Origin: Maniola hyperantus
Taxonomy: Eukaryota; Arthropoda; Insecta; Lepidoptera; Nymphalidae
DNA: 64,000 nucleotides
Reading direction: 5' to 3'
Assembly: GCF_902806685.2 (NCBI RefSeq)
Contig: NC_048556.1
Span: 9,324,734-9,388,733 of the forward strand
In this document: piece after piece, positions 35,009-45,800 of the stretch
Layout: each line of letters begins with the position of its first letter
Numbering within the stretch: the stretch's first letter is position 1
Notes under the pieces: model-generated
What the model was told of the DNA's origin: nothing
The model's input: only the letters and a program-made list of their open reading frames with translations
Database searches by the model: none
Program-made: the position numbers and the translations under genes

Positions 35009-38000
35009 ATGTATAATCCGGTGCTTTGTTGCGTACTCCTTCTGGCTTCAGCGTATGAAACAAATGCCTACAAACTTCTAGTTGTCAGCCCGATCCCGGG
35101 CAAAAGCCATTCAATCCTGGGAGAGGGGATGGCTGAAAGTTTAGCGAATGCTGGACACGAGGTAAGTGTTTTTTCATCATCATCATGATCAACCCATCGC
35201 CAGCTACTAAGCATGGGTTTCATCTCAGATTCAGATTGAGAAGAATCGAAAATTGAGAAGAGACTCGTCTCAAAATGAGATTTGCCCATAGTCCACCACG
35301 CTAGCCAAGTGCTGATTAGCAGACTTCACGTACCTACCTCTGAGGTTATGAGAGCTCTTAGACATGCAAGTTTCCTGACGATATTTTCCTTCAACGTTAA
35401 ACGTCTTTTTTTCGAGGGGGGAAATCTTCTTGAGCCCATTCGGGTGATGTGGGATTTCTACCCTCTAAAACCCCCTCGGTGGCCCACCTCAGCACGTTAT
35501 TGAGAAGCTCCGGGAACTCTAAAGAACGTACGTCGTCGGTGCCTCTCTCGCGCGACGCCCATTGGATCATCCTGGAGAAAATATTTCTCACCTATAGACA
35601 CCTATAACCGGACACTCCCGATCGCCAAGGCTGGCTTGGCATAAAAATCGGCCCAAAGCCCGTTTGGTACCCTCATTCCGCACATTGTCTTGATTATGTG
35701 ACTTTTGATTCCACCAATCACAACAAAGCATTCTCCCCTGTCCCCGTCAACATTTTACGATTTTGTTTTTATGAAAATCCTTGTATAAGTCCCGCAAATT
35801 GCTATTGCGCTGGAACCATGTCTCATTAACATCGAAATGACGTCGTTTTGACGTCAGCTGAAATAAAAATATACCATCAGCTCGAAACTTCAGTCTTGTG
35901 CTGACGTCACTAAAATGGCAGCTACGCGCATTAGCGATTTGCTGGACTTATATATGCGTACTCTTGAGTTTTAATTCTCTGTGTTTGTTACTATTCTAGT
36001 TTTTATATCCACAGGTAACTTACATAACAGTTTACCTGCCGGACAAGCCAATACCCCGGGTAACGGTGGTTGATCTAAGCGATAACCTCAAATATTTCCC
36101 TACAGGTACGAACTTGCTACACAAATAATTATCGTAGAGATAATTGCTTCCCTGTCCACTTTTACTCTTCTTTTCTCTTTGAACTTATTTACTACTAAAA
36201 TTTAGTTGTGTTCAGAATTGACAGTACCTATATCTATTCAAATACCCATAGAATACTTATTTTAATACTTCGTAATGCCATTGAACAAGCAAAATGGCAC
36301 CGAGTCATTGGATCTAAAATATTTATTTAGCACCAATGCAACCTCAGTGACGTCTGGATTTCAAACGGGTCGTTCATTAGTATATCTAACAGGTGGCGCT
36401 GATTTATTTGGTTCCAAAACCGTGAAAAATTTTGTTCGCTTGGGCATATCTTGTCATTTATATCGATGCAAATACCTAAATATTTTATTAATTTCATTTT
36501 AGATGGAGCTCTAAATTTAAAGAATGTTTTGGACAATACAGGAAGCGGTAGTAGTTTCTTCGCGTTCGTGCCAATGATCATGAATATGAGCAGAAATACA
36601 CTAGAGCATCCAAACGTACAAAAGCTAATGCGTGACAAAAACCAACAGTTCGATGCTGTGGTTGCAGAATGGATGTTCAGCGAGATGAATGCTGGGTAAT
36701 TGTATACACCTTTTTGTGGAGAGTGGTGATAGACTACTAGTATGAGCCTCGATAGCTCAACCGTTAAAGGAGCTGACTGAAATCTAAAAGGTCATACATT
36801 ATATAATTGTTGTATTGTATACCAGAACACTAGCAAAAATGAAGACAGGTGGTAGTACTGATGATTACTGATAATATGATACCGCAAAAAAAAAAACGGG
36901 AAAAAAATTTAAAAATCCTACATTTTGTAAAAATTCACGATATTTATATTGCAAATAAAACTTCTGACTGACGCTAGAGGTTAACGAACGTTGCGTAAGT
37001 AGGCCACTCGGAGTCAATGCCGCGTCGTAAGTGGGACATTGACCCGAGTTTTGCATGCTATACATTGCGGGTTTGAAAAATACTAAAACTAGAAAATGAG
37101 ACAAATGGTCATCGGATTGTGTTTAGGTAGTTAAACAATTACATTAAGTTTTTGCTAGCGTTCTGGTTACACCCTGTATAGTACGCGACTGCTCGAGATG
37201 GCAATCGGGGTATGAGGCGGAGGGACGCCTCGCACACCCGCGCTACCCCGCATCGGGCTAGCGTGTGGGTTATGCGGAAATGCGGGGCGTCCCCACATAC
37301 CCGCCAAAAAAAAGCCAAGTTTGTCATAATGATGATAAGGGGAATATTAGTCATCATGACAAACTTGGCTTTTTTTAAGTTAAGACATTGCGTCAGCCTC
37401 CTATTTGGAGGGTCGGGGGTTCGATCCCGCACGCACGTCTAACTTATTGGAGTTCTGTGCGTTTTAAGCAATACTTATTGTATCTAGTTACAGGATCTCG
37501 TGCTATGAGTGCTTAATATACCTACGTTATAATTTATGTTTCAGATTTGCAGGCGTGTTCAACTGCCCACTAATATGGTTATCTACAGTGGACCCGCATT
37601 GGATGGTGTTGCAGCTGGTGGACGAGATGCCCAACCCTGCGTATACAGTGGATATCTTGTCTGACAGTATCCCTCCCTTGACGTTTGTCCAACGAGCGAT
37701 TCAGTTGGGCTTACAAATTATGGGCAAGCTTCTTAAGATATTGTAAGTAATTCTAAGTAATTCTAGTCAAGCTGTGGTAGCCTAGTGGTTAGGACGTCCG
37801 CCTTCCAATCGGAGGTCGGGGGTTCGATCCCGGGCACGCACCTCTAACTTTTCGGAGTTATGTGCGTTTTTAAGTATATCACTTGCTTTAACGGTGAAGG
37901 AAAACATCGTGAGGAAACCTGCATGCCTGAGAGTTCTCCATAATGTTCTCAAAGGTGTGTGAAGTCTGCGAATCCGCACTTGGCCAGCGTGGTAGACTAT

Positions 38001-40725
38001 GGCCAAAACCCTTCTCACTCTGAGAGGAGACCCGTGCTCTGTAGTGAGCCGGCGATGGGTTGATCATGATGATGATGAATTTTAGTACTTCAATACTTAT
38101 CCATATCCATAGTTTTTTAGGGAATCGTACCTCAAAAGGAGAAACGGACCTCTTATAGGATCACTTCTTTGTCTGTCTGTCTGTCAAGAAACCTACAGGG
38201 TACTTCTCGTTGACTTAGAATCATGAAATTTGGCAGGTAGGTAGGTCTTGTAGCACACATAAGGAGAAAAATCTGAAAACCAAAAAATATCGATAAGATA
38301 ATAAGATTAAATACTATAGAATGACTGTTCCTAATGAAAATCGTACTCCACAAGCTGTTAACTCATCGTATTTATTAAACACCAAACAGACTAGGGCCAT
38401 GAAGAAGCGAAGGCTTCAACTCGCCTCAAGAAATCCTTGTTTGTATATAAAATAATCAATCCATTACCATACATACATATCAATTTGATTTCTACTTCTT
38501 ACGGTATTTAAAAAAACGACATGGGCCAAGCTGCAAGCATAATCTAATATTGTAAAGAGGTTAATCTATTTTGTTATATTTTCCTTGTTTACAGTTGGGT
38601 ATCTGGCCTTGAGCACGACATGTATGACGAATATTTTGTTCCGGCTATTCGTCATAGACACAATTCTGTACCATCTTTTGAGACGCTAAGGAATAATGCT
38701 TCTTTAATTCTAAGCAACTCTCACGTGTCGACGGGTAGTCCTATTCGATTGCCTCCTAACATTATCCCTATAGGAGGATTTCACATCAAGCCTAATGTAA
38801 AACCTTTGCCTGAGGTACGTCTGAACGTTGTTTTTTTCATTATCATTATCATCGTCAACTGTACATAGGTCTCTTATAGGGACTTCCACATGCCACGGTA
38901 TTGCACGCGCTGCCTAAATAGCGGCTCCCTACGACTCGCTTGATTTCGTCGGCCCACCTAGTGGGCGGTCTCCCAACGCTGAGCTTTCTGGTGCGAAATC
39001 GGCATTCTAGCAGCTTAAGACCTCAAAGTCTATTGATTTGCGAACTATGTACCCTGCCCAGTGCCACTTCAGCCTCGCAACTTGTATATAACAACAAGCT
39101 ATATCGGTTACTAAGTTTACAAAGCATGGTTCTCTCCGTAGCACGCTGTCGAAAGGTTGATTTTTATCATCAAAAATTATTTCACTTGTTTTGGCAGTCT
39201 TTGCATAGTTCCAACTTTAATCTCGCTAATCAGACGATTGAAAAATCAGCCCTAATTAGAATTTAAACATTAACAATACACTTAACTTTCTATTTTAGGA
39301 TCTGCAGAAACTTATGGATAAAGCTCAGCATGGCGTTATTTACTTTAGTATGGGTTCGAATTTACGAAGCAAACATTTCCCTGATGTAATGAAACAAGAT
39401 TTGTTAAAAATGTTTAGTAAATTCAAGCAGACAGTAATATGGAAATTTGAAGAAGACTTGCCTAATACGCCTAGCAATGTCCATATTGTTCAATGGGCTC
39501 CACAACAAAGTATTCTGGGTAACTACGGAATTTTATTTTATCACGAAATATCGACTAATCTTTAAGTAGCCTCTAAAATTCTATACTCTAGACTCTATTT
39601 ACATGTAGTTATCAAGAATATATCAGGGTAATAGAAAATATGGAAAAAATTGAAAATGTAAAAGTTGGATCGCGCCTGCTAAAATATACTCAATAGATAG
39701 ACTTACATAAAAATAAAAGCTATAAAGGTCATGAAATTCAGGGATTGGCAGCCAACGAAATAAAATGGAAGTGCTTTAATGATGACAATAACCACGGAAG
39801 TGGGAATAAGCTGCTTATTAAAAACTTCACATTCGAATCGTCAAATGAATCTACCACTGTTTCAGAAAGATCAGTTGGAACTTAAAACTTAGAAAAAAAA
39901 TCAGTATTATGATTAAATTTATCTTAGAACAAAACTTTTCTATTGGACATTACAGCTAAAATACTGAAGATAAAATAATAGAAAAAATTGAGTTAAGATC
40001 TTCAATAATAGTAGTATTTTTTTACAGCACATAAGAACTGCATCGTATTCATCACTCATGGAGGCTTACTCTCAACTACCGAGTCGATGCATTTTGGAGT
40101 ACCAACTATTGGTATACCAGTTTTCGGTGATCAATATGTAAATGTACAGAGAGCTGTTAAAAAGGGCTACGCTCAAAAAGTAGATTTATCTTATTCGATG
40201 GCTGCAGACTTGGGAAAAGCTATTCAAAATTTACTGGATAATCCAACGTGAGTTTCATCAAATTACTTTGTTTAAATTTAGTTTTTATTTCAATAACATT
40301 ATATTGAAATTCATTAGTGATTGTTCAAAGTTTACCTACTAAGTTGAATCCGTAAGCGAAACATAAAACATTAAAAAAAAATACTAATAACACATTTGAA
40401 AACTCGGAAATATTTTGGTGAAAGTGGTCACCCTTGTATAACCCCAAACTTTGCTTCCAGATACGCAGCGAGAGTCAAGGAATTGTCTCAAATATACCAC
40501 GACAGACCCGTGCTACCTGCTAAGGAACTAGTTCATTGGGTTGAACATGTTGTAAAGACTAGAGGAGCACTACATCTACGCTCTCCAGCATTTTTGGTAC
40601 CCTGGTACCAGAAGCTTTACTTAGATCTTATTTTAGTTTTACTAGTCATATTTCTAACTTTAAAATATGCTTTTGTATACATTGCGAGTCGTTTATTTAC
40701 AAAAAGAAAAGAAAAAGTTAATTAG
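35009..40725 (+). CDS. UGT: UDP-glycosyltransferase, gene 1 of cluster (complete, 8 coding exons)
   Basis: Membrane UDP-glycosyltransferase that should transfer a sugar from a UDP-sugar to small lipophilic acceptors in the ER lumen. Coding exons: 35009-35161, 36015-36105, 36503-36695, 37545-37742, 38595-38814, 39299-39518, 40028-40247, 40461-40725; all introns are GT-AG and frames join without a stop, giving 519 residues, usual for insect UGTs. Residues 1-20 form a signal peptide. PIPGKSH follows, with His34 as the likely catalytic base. The donor half carries WAPQQSILGHKNC and the UGT signature FITHGGLLSTTESMHFGVP, then PVFGDQ. A hydrophobic span begins at LDLILVLLVIF, followed by the basic tail KRKEKVN, whose Lys at -3 and -5 fits an ER-retrieval signal. 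The ATG follows an acceptor (TTTTTTACAG, then AAG ATG), so at least one upstream non-coding exon is likely. Introns 1, 3, 4 and 5 carry many repeats. Motifs resemble lepidopteran UGT33; subfamily not tested. Confidence 0.93.
35176..35399 (-). repeat. SINE-1 copy in intron 1 of UGT gene 1, interrupted
   Basis: From CATCATCATGATCAACCCAT to TTTTCCTTCAACGTTAAA, where a LINE 3' fragment takes over; the tRNA head is missing. Confidence 0.65.
35401..35600 (-). mobile_element. LINE 3' fragment inside a SINE-1 copy, intron 1 of UGT gene 1
   Basis: Begins with a T run then CGAGGGGGGAAATCTTC, like the 3' UTR of the R1-type LINE at 31.14 kb. It interrupts a SINE-1 copy (about 35,176-35,399), which does not resume clearly afterwards. 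Confidence 0.5.
35784..35955. mobile_element. MITE-4 copy in intron 1 of UGT gene 1
   Basis: TATAAGTCCCGCAAATTGCT left end and TAGCGATTTGCTGGACTTATA-like right end; interior CTTGTGCTGACGTCACT. Confidence 0.7.
36743..36800 (+). repeat. SINE-3 head in intron 3 of UGT gene 1
   Basis: GAGCCTCGATAGCTCAACCG and GACTGAAATCTAAAAGGTC; truncated by MITE-5. Confidence 0.55.
36806..37180. mobile_element. MITE-5 copy in intron 3 of UGT gene 1
   Basis: Left end TATACCAGAACACTAGCAAA, right end TTTTGCTAGCGTTCTGGTTA and CACCCTGTATA; these are inverted repeats. Interior shares GTCAATGCCGCGTCGTA with two other copies. Confidence 0.7.
37176..37303. repeat. MITE-2 copy, right end missing, intron 3 of UGT gene 1
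   Basis: TATAGTACGCGACTGCTCGA left end; the GC-rich core is present and the right arm is replaced by an A-rich hairpin. Confidence 0.65.
37307..37378. repeat. Strong hairpin in intron 3 of UGT gene 1
   Basis: AAAAAAAGCCAAGTTTGTCA is repeated inverted as TGACAAACTTGGCTTTTTTT around a centre containing AAGGGGAATATTAGTC. Confidence 0.7.
37381..37478 (+). repeat. SINE-1 head in intron 3 of UGT gene 1
   Basis: GGAGGGTCGGGGGTTCGATC (B box) and GTGCGTTTTAAGCAATACTT; the rest is missing. Confidence 0.6.
37771..38078 (+). mobile_element. SINE-1 copy, full length, intron 4 of UGT gene 1
   Basis: GCTGTGGTAGCCTAGTGGTT head to GATGGGTTGATCATGATGAT tail, starting 28 bp after the exon 4 donor. Confidence 0.75.
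38113..38281 (-). repeat. Rep-A copy, truncated, intron 4 of UGT gene 1
   Basis: Shares AAACCTACAGGGTACTTCTC and GAAATTTGGCAGGTAGGTAG with the other copies, then breaks off. Confidence 0.7.
38836..39085 (-). mobile_element. RTE-like LINE 3' end in intron 5 of UGT gene 1
   Basis: Shares ACATAGGTCTCTTATAGGGA and CACGGTATTGC with the other family copies. Accounts for about half of this intron. Confidence 0.6.
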
Positions 40726-41340
40726 ATTACATTGTTATAGAAAAGATTTTATTCTGAATTAGATTAGAGTATGTTCCAGAAGTATAGGGATGGTCTTCAA
40801 TAATAGTCAGTTTCCAATTTCACTTCACTGTATTTTTAAGCATAGCTTGCGCCTTAGACTTAATTCTCACAATTGACGCCATTTTTATTAAACCTACGCT
40901 TTTTATACTAATTTGACAGGACAGCAAAACTGATATATTTTAAAGGTTGGTATTATTTAACTTCCGGTATTTTACAAATTGCAAAGTGATTGAACTAAAT
41001 GATACTTCCTGTGACGTCACAAATCATTAACGTAACAATTAAATCAGCTAGATGTTAAACATGACACAAAATATGTTGATTCAAATAGTTAACAATTAAA
41101 TATGACTCATAGTCCATTCCCGCCAGATATAAATAACAATCAATCCATTGTATAAGTCTGGATGCTTCATGATGATGGCAGCCATGGAGATGTGGTTTTT
41201 GACAAGTAAAAATAAATTTTGTAATAGTCGTTTGTAATTAAGGGTTAGTGAATATGTGAAAAACAAACAAAGACAATAAATGACATAATAACTATGTGAT
41301 TTTGTTTTAATTATTTCTTAGAATAAAGGCGAACGTCATT
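40726..41340 (+). other. 3' flank of UGT gene 1
   Basis: No second gene is seen here. A block at about 41,205-41,330, with GACAATAAATGAC and GATTTTGTTTTAATTATTTC, matches the 3' flank of gene 2 (about 47,325-47,450). It may be the ancestral 3' UTR and polyadenylation region. About 430 bp of unmatched sequence lies between it and the gene 1 stop codon, so the true polyadenylation site is uncertain. Confidence 0.4.
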
Positions 41341-41424
41341 ACTACGAACGTATACAACACGCACGTTTTCTTTGTAAGAATTATTGTATTATTTTCTCGT
41401 AGCTTTAGTTTTTTTTTAGTTAAG

Positions 41425-41585
41425 TGATTACCGCTGCCTTTGATTTAAATGATGAACATTTGCAGCACCAGAGGAACCGCCGCGCCGATGCGTTTCCGTC
41501 CTTTCAGGAATTTATTAGTCTGCCCCTTCAATAACCACATGTTGTAATCCAGTGGAAACACCGCCGATGGGAGTTAATTCCACAG
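41425..41585 (+). repeat. Dispersed repeat between UGT genes 1 and 2
   Basis: Second copy of the 26.6-kb repeat. Confidence 0.55.
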
Positions 41586-41844
41586 TTTTCATGTGCGTGG
41601 AAAAAAGGATCTGGCACAACGGGCGGTCGAAGTGCACTAGACAGTGTCGAAGTGTACAGTGGTGAGGGTGAAATTGCTAACGGGTCGGCGTGAATTATAT
41701 AATAATTTAACACCTAGGATTTGAATAATGTAATTTTTTGTATGATTCTGTTGGCAGTTCAATTAATAAAATTGTATCCAAATGATGTACTAACCGCATT
41801 AAAGTCAAATTAGAAGATTCAAAAGAAGAGAAATTACAGTCCCC

Positions 41845-41942
41845 ACGCTAACCCGGTGCTGGATAGTGCGACGTGCCGTTGTGTAGGGTGGTCCCCCCCC
41901 CCTCATACCCCGATTGTCGTCTCGATCTGTCACATACTATAG
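41845..41942. repeat. MITE-2 copy, left end missing, between UGT genes 1 and 2
   Basis: CCGATTGTCGTCTCGATCTG and CACATACTATAG right end. Confidence 0.6.
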
Positions 41943-42002
41943 ACGCACAGCGTTCTACCTTAATCTTAAATCTAATCAATTTGATAGAGTATCAAATAGG
42001 GG

Positions 42003-42250
42003 CTTATCATTTTGATTTTCATTATCATTTTCTACAGATGATATAATATTTCTACATATGAAATGATAGTGAATAATTATAGTGCATATGGTGTGTGATT
42101 GTGTTAATGTTTTGTCATATTAAAGAGCAAAAAGTTAGTAAGTATTTCGTATTTTATTAAAATTCTGAAATCTGGATTGTGGACAATAAAGTTAAAACTT
42201 GTAAAAAGACATACTTTGTGTGCTTCAAAGATTATTATTATAAAACTTAA
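42003..42250 (+). promoter_or_regulatory. Conserved 5' non-coding block of UGT gene 2 (possible promoter and non-coding first exon)
   Basis: An AT-rich stretch about 0.6 kb upstream of the gene 2 ATG matches the block before gene 3 (48,613-48,860), including the shared GTGTGTGATTGTGTTAATGT. Because both coding exons start straight after a splice acceptor, a non-coding exon and promoter must lie upstream. This shared block is the best candidate. The transcription start cannot be placed from sequence alone. Confidence 0.4.
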
Positions 42251-42481
42251 TCCATACTATTAATATTATAATTGCGAAAGTATAATATCTGTCTGTCTGT
42301 CTGTGTGACTGTCTCTCTGCTAACCTTTCAAGACCCATCCGTTCAACCCATTTTGACGAAATTTAATACAGTGAGCTTGCATCCCGCGAAGGACACATGC
42401 GACTTTTATCCCGGAAAATCAAAGAGTTCCCAACGCATTTTAAAAACCATATCATACCATAAATCCACGCGGACATCTAGT
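42250..42481 (+). mobile_element. Hel-2 copy in the 5' region of UGT gene 2
   Basis: From CTATTAATATTATAATTGCG to CACGCGGACATCTAG. Not present at the matching site of gene 3, so it was gained by gene 2 or lost from gene 3. Confidence 0.55.
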
Positions 42482-42511
42482 TTGAAATATAATCAACTGA
42501 GAATTTAACAA

Positions 42512-42795
42512 TAATAGCAGAAAGACCGGGAGCCGCAGCAGAAATTGCTAAAACCGTTAAGCGGCGCAAGTATGCCTCTGTTATCGAGAGTTACATTTTT
42601 GTTCCGTTTGCCGTTGAGACCCTGGGGCCATGCAGTCTTAGTGCTAAAAAAAATTACAAGACATTTCACCGCGATTAATTGCCTCATCTAGTGACAGAAG
42701 GGTAGGCTTATTTTTCGTTCAAAGGATCAACCTGGCTGTCAAGCGCGGAAATACAGCCAGTATTCTTGGCACCATTACACGCAGACATGATTTAT
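42512..42795 (+). mobile_element. Degraded C-terminal end of a retrotransposon ORF in the 5' region of UGT gene 2
   Basis: Reads ESYIFVPFAVETLGP early on, and after frame breaks INLAVKRGNTASILGT, both recalled from C-terminal ends of a widespread metazoan RT-encoding element. Shorter copies lie at about 27,720-27,875, 45,505-45,640 and 51,925-52,055. It is absent from the matching place before gene 3. Confidence 0.6.
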
Positions 42796-42862
42796 ATTAT
42801 AACATTTTCAATTTAAAAAAGAATTTTAGGATGAATTCAGTAAAGTTTTCCACTTGCAGAAA

Positions 42863-45800
42863 ATGTTGAAGAAGATACAGTGCGTGGTGTTAATTCTAGC
42901 TTCCCTATATGAAGTAAATGCCTACAGATACCTGGTTGTAAGTCCGATACCAGGCAAAAGCCATGCAATATTGGGAGATGCACTTGTTGAATATCTAGTT
43001 AATGCTGGGCACGAGGTAAATGATTCACTTCTGTGGTAAGCGATTCACAGGTCATTAAAAATGCACAGGCAGTGCGTTTTATAAACAAAGTGTTACAAGC
43101 TCAAGTGTCCAATGACACCTCACGGTTATTTGTGTTAATTTACTTATTCATTTTTCAGGTAACTTATATAACAACATTTGTCCCAGAAAAATTACCATCA
43201 CAAGTTACTATTGTTGATGTTACTGAAAATTTCAAGCATCTTCCTACAGGTATAACATTTAATTTAGTAATAAATCCCGATTCCTTTATAATATGATGCC
43301 AATTGACGTCAATTATTCTGTTAAGTCATTTAATATACAGAAAAATATGAATCCATAAAATATAAATGAACTGCAGATGATATAATATAGATTAATATAT
43401 TTTAGATGAAACTTTTAACATAACAACAGTTATGGATAATACAAATAAGATCACTTCCATTGTTTATGTTTTATCAATGATGATGGATATTAGCAAAGCT
43501 ACAATAGAGAACCCGAATGTACAAAAGTTAATTGCTGATAGAACTCAAAAATTTGATGCTGTGATTTCGGAATGGATGTTCAATGACGTCTACACTGGGT
43601 AAATATATATCTGCATCTTTTGAAAGAATCGTTTTTATGGTTCATTCGCATTAAGAGAATAATTCAGCCAAAATCGTTCATTAAAGATTGATAAATTATT
43701 TATTTTTTCAAGGCAAAACACGTGGAGAAGGTAAAACTCATCTATGTGAACACCATTCTATCAGTATAGAATGGTGTTTACAATCGATCGTCAACAGTCA
43801 AATTACAGAGACTAAGAGAGTCTACACATCTCCTCTGTGAAATAATTACTTCCAAAAAGAAGGAAATCATCACTGATATCATAAGTACATCCGCTAAGAA
43901 AGGATTTTTAAAAATTCAACCCCCAAAGGGGTAAAATAGGGGTTTGAAATTTGTATAGTCCACGCGGACGAAGTTGTGGCCATAAGCTATTTAATAACAT
44001 AATATGGTATTTTTATGTTTTAGATTTGCGGGAATTTTTAACTGTCCTTTAATTTGGTTCTCGTCAGTAGAACCTCATTTCGGGATGTTGCAATTAGTAG
44101 ACGAGTTACCTAACCCTGCGTATACGGCCAGTTTAACATCTGATTACGTCCCTCCTTTGACGTTCAAGCAACGAGTCACTGAATTGTACTATCAAATTAC
44201 GGAAAGACTCATGAAAATTTTGTATGTATAATGTGGCCGATTCTCTTGTACAAAATCTCCAAACTAAATTGACAGGTATAAATCTAGTGCTATCTTTTTC
44301 TGCAAGTGACATTATAAAAGAGGTAACAATAGATTTAGACGTGTCATTTTTGTTTAGTCTAGAGATTGTGTACAACGGAATTAGCCCCACTGTATAGGCA
44401 TAACGCATAACAGAGGAGGATCCTGCGATAGTGGAGCTGCAGTGCGAGATGGTTGTGATGACGCGACACGAGAGCTCAGTAACTCCTCAACTTGTGGAAA
44501 CTATAACCCCTCCTTCACCGCTCCACTATCGCAGGAGCTTACGGAGTTATGCACTATATCTATAATTCAACATGACTTCAAATAATAATTGGATCCAGTT
44601 ATGCCAAAATGTACGAAATGCAAGTAACGTCGCATTGATTTCGAAAAATTACATTTTTTGTTCACTTTAGGCACACGCTTAACCACAATTATATCTGATT
44701 GAAAGTGATAAAGTGGCCTAAGAGGCAGTGATATGATATCTAGGAGAAGACTCATTTACCTAGAAGATGCTTATTCACTCTTGTTCGAAAGATGCCCGGA
44801 TTGTAAACGGACCTATGCTTATGAGGAATGATGACATAAGGATGGAAACTCGCCCAACACGTCTTGCAGTACGCTAATCTAATATTCTATATCTATGAGT
44901 ACGGTGGTGAAAATATACGTTTATTAAAGTTACACTTTTGATTACGCATGATCCAAATGTAATTATGCTTTTTGATTTGAGTTTTGATACATTCTTAGCT
45001 TGTTTATGTAATTATTTAGGATTTCCCAATACTTTAATTTTATTAACTAACTTTATGTCAATGTGTGGGTTGGTATATTAGGGCATAATTGGATCCAATT
45101 TACCATAGATCAATTTTAACACAATTTTTTTGCTACAATGTTTTTTTGCAGTTGGATATCTGGCCTTGAACATAGTCTATACAATGATTTGTTTGTACCG
45201 GTTATCCGTGACAGACATAATTCTGTGCCACCTTTTGAAACGTTAAGGTATAACGCGTCTTTGATTTTGAGCAACTCACATTTATCTATGAGTACCGCTG
45301 CAAAATTGCCACCTAACGTTATTTGTATAGGAGGATATCATATTAAACCTAACGTAAAGCCTTTATCTAAGGTAATTTTATACGTTGTTTCTATTCGATG
45401 AATTTAATAAAACTTATTTAAAAATTAAATAGATATATTTTTTATGGTTATTGAAAATGTTACAATAAAACTTAAAGCTAGCCTTATCTAATTACTGTAT
45501 AAATGTTGCCCACGTGGGGTGGTACCAAGAATACTGGCTGCATTACCGCACTAGACAGCCAGAGGTGATTCTTTGCGCAAAAAATGAGTCAGCCCTTCTG
45601 TCACCAGATGAAGCTTTTAACCGCGGTGAAATGATTCGTAAAAGTTTAGCACTAAATTAAATATTGTATTTTTATATTTCAAGGATCTGCAACAACTTAT
45701 GGATAATGCCAAGCATGGCGTGATTTACTTTAGTATGGGTTCAACTTTAAGAAGTAAAAATTTCCCAGATGGTGTCAAGAAAGAACTGTTGAAAATGTTT

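Noticed and set aside
42854..42862. Earlier TTG start for UGT gene 2
   Set aside because: These bases are part of the splice acceptor; the ATG at 42,863 matches the start used in gene 3.
44133..44408. 91-codon minus-strand frame over UGT gene 2 exon 4
   Set aside because: Antisense to a confirmed exon and its intron; no independent support.
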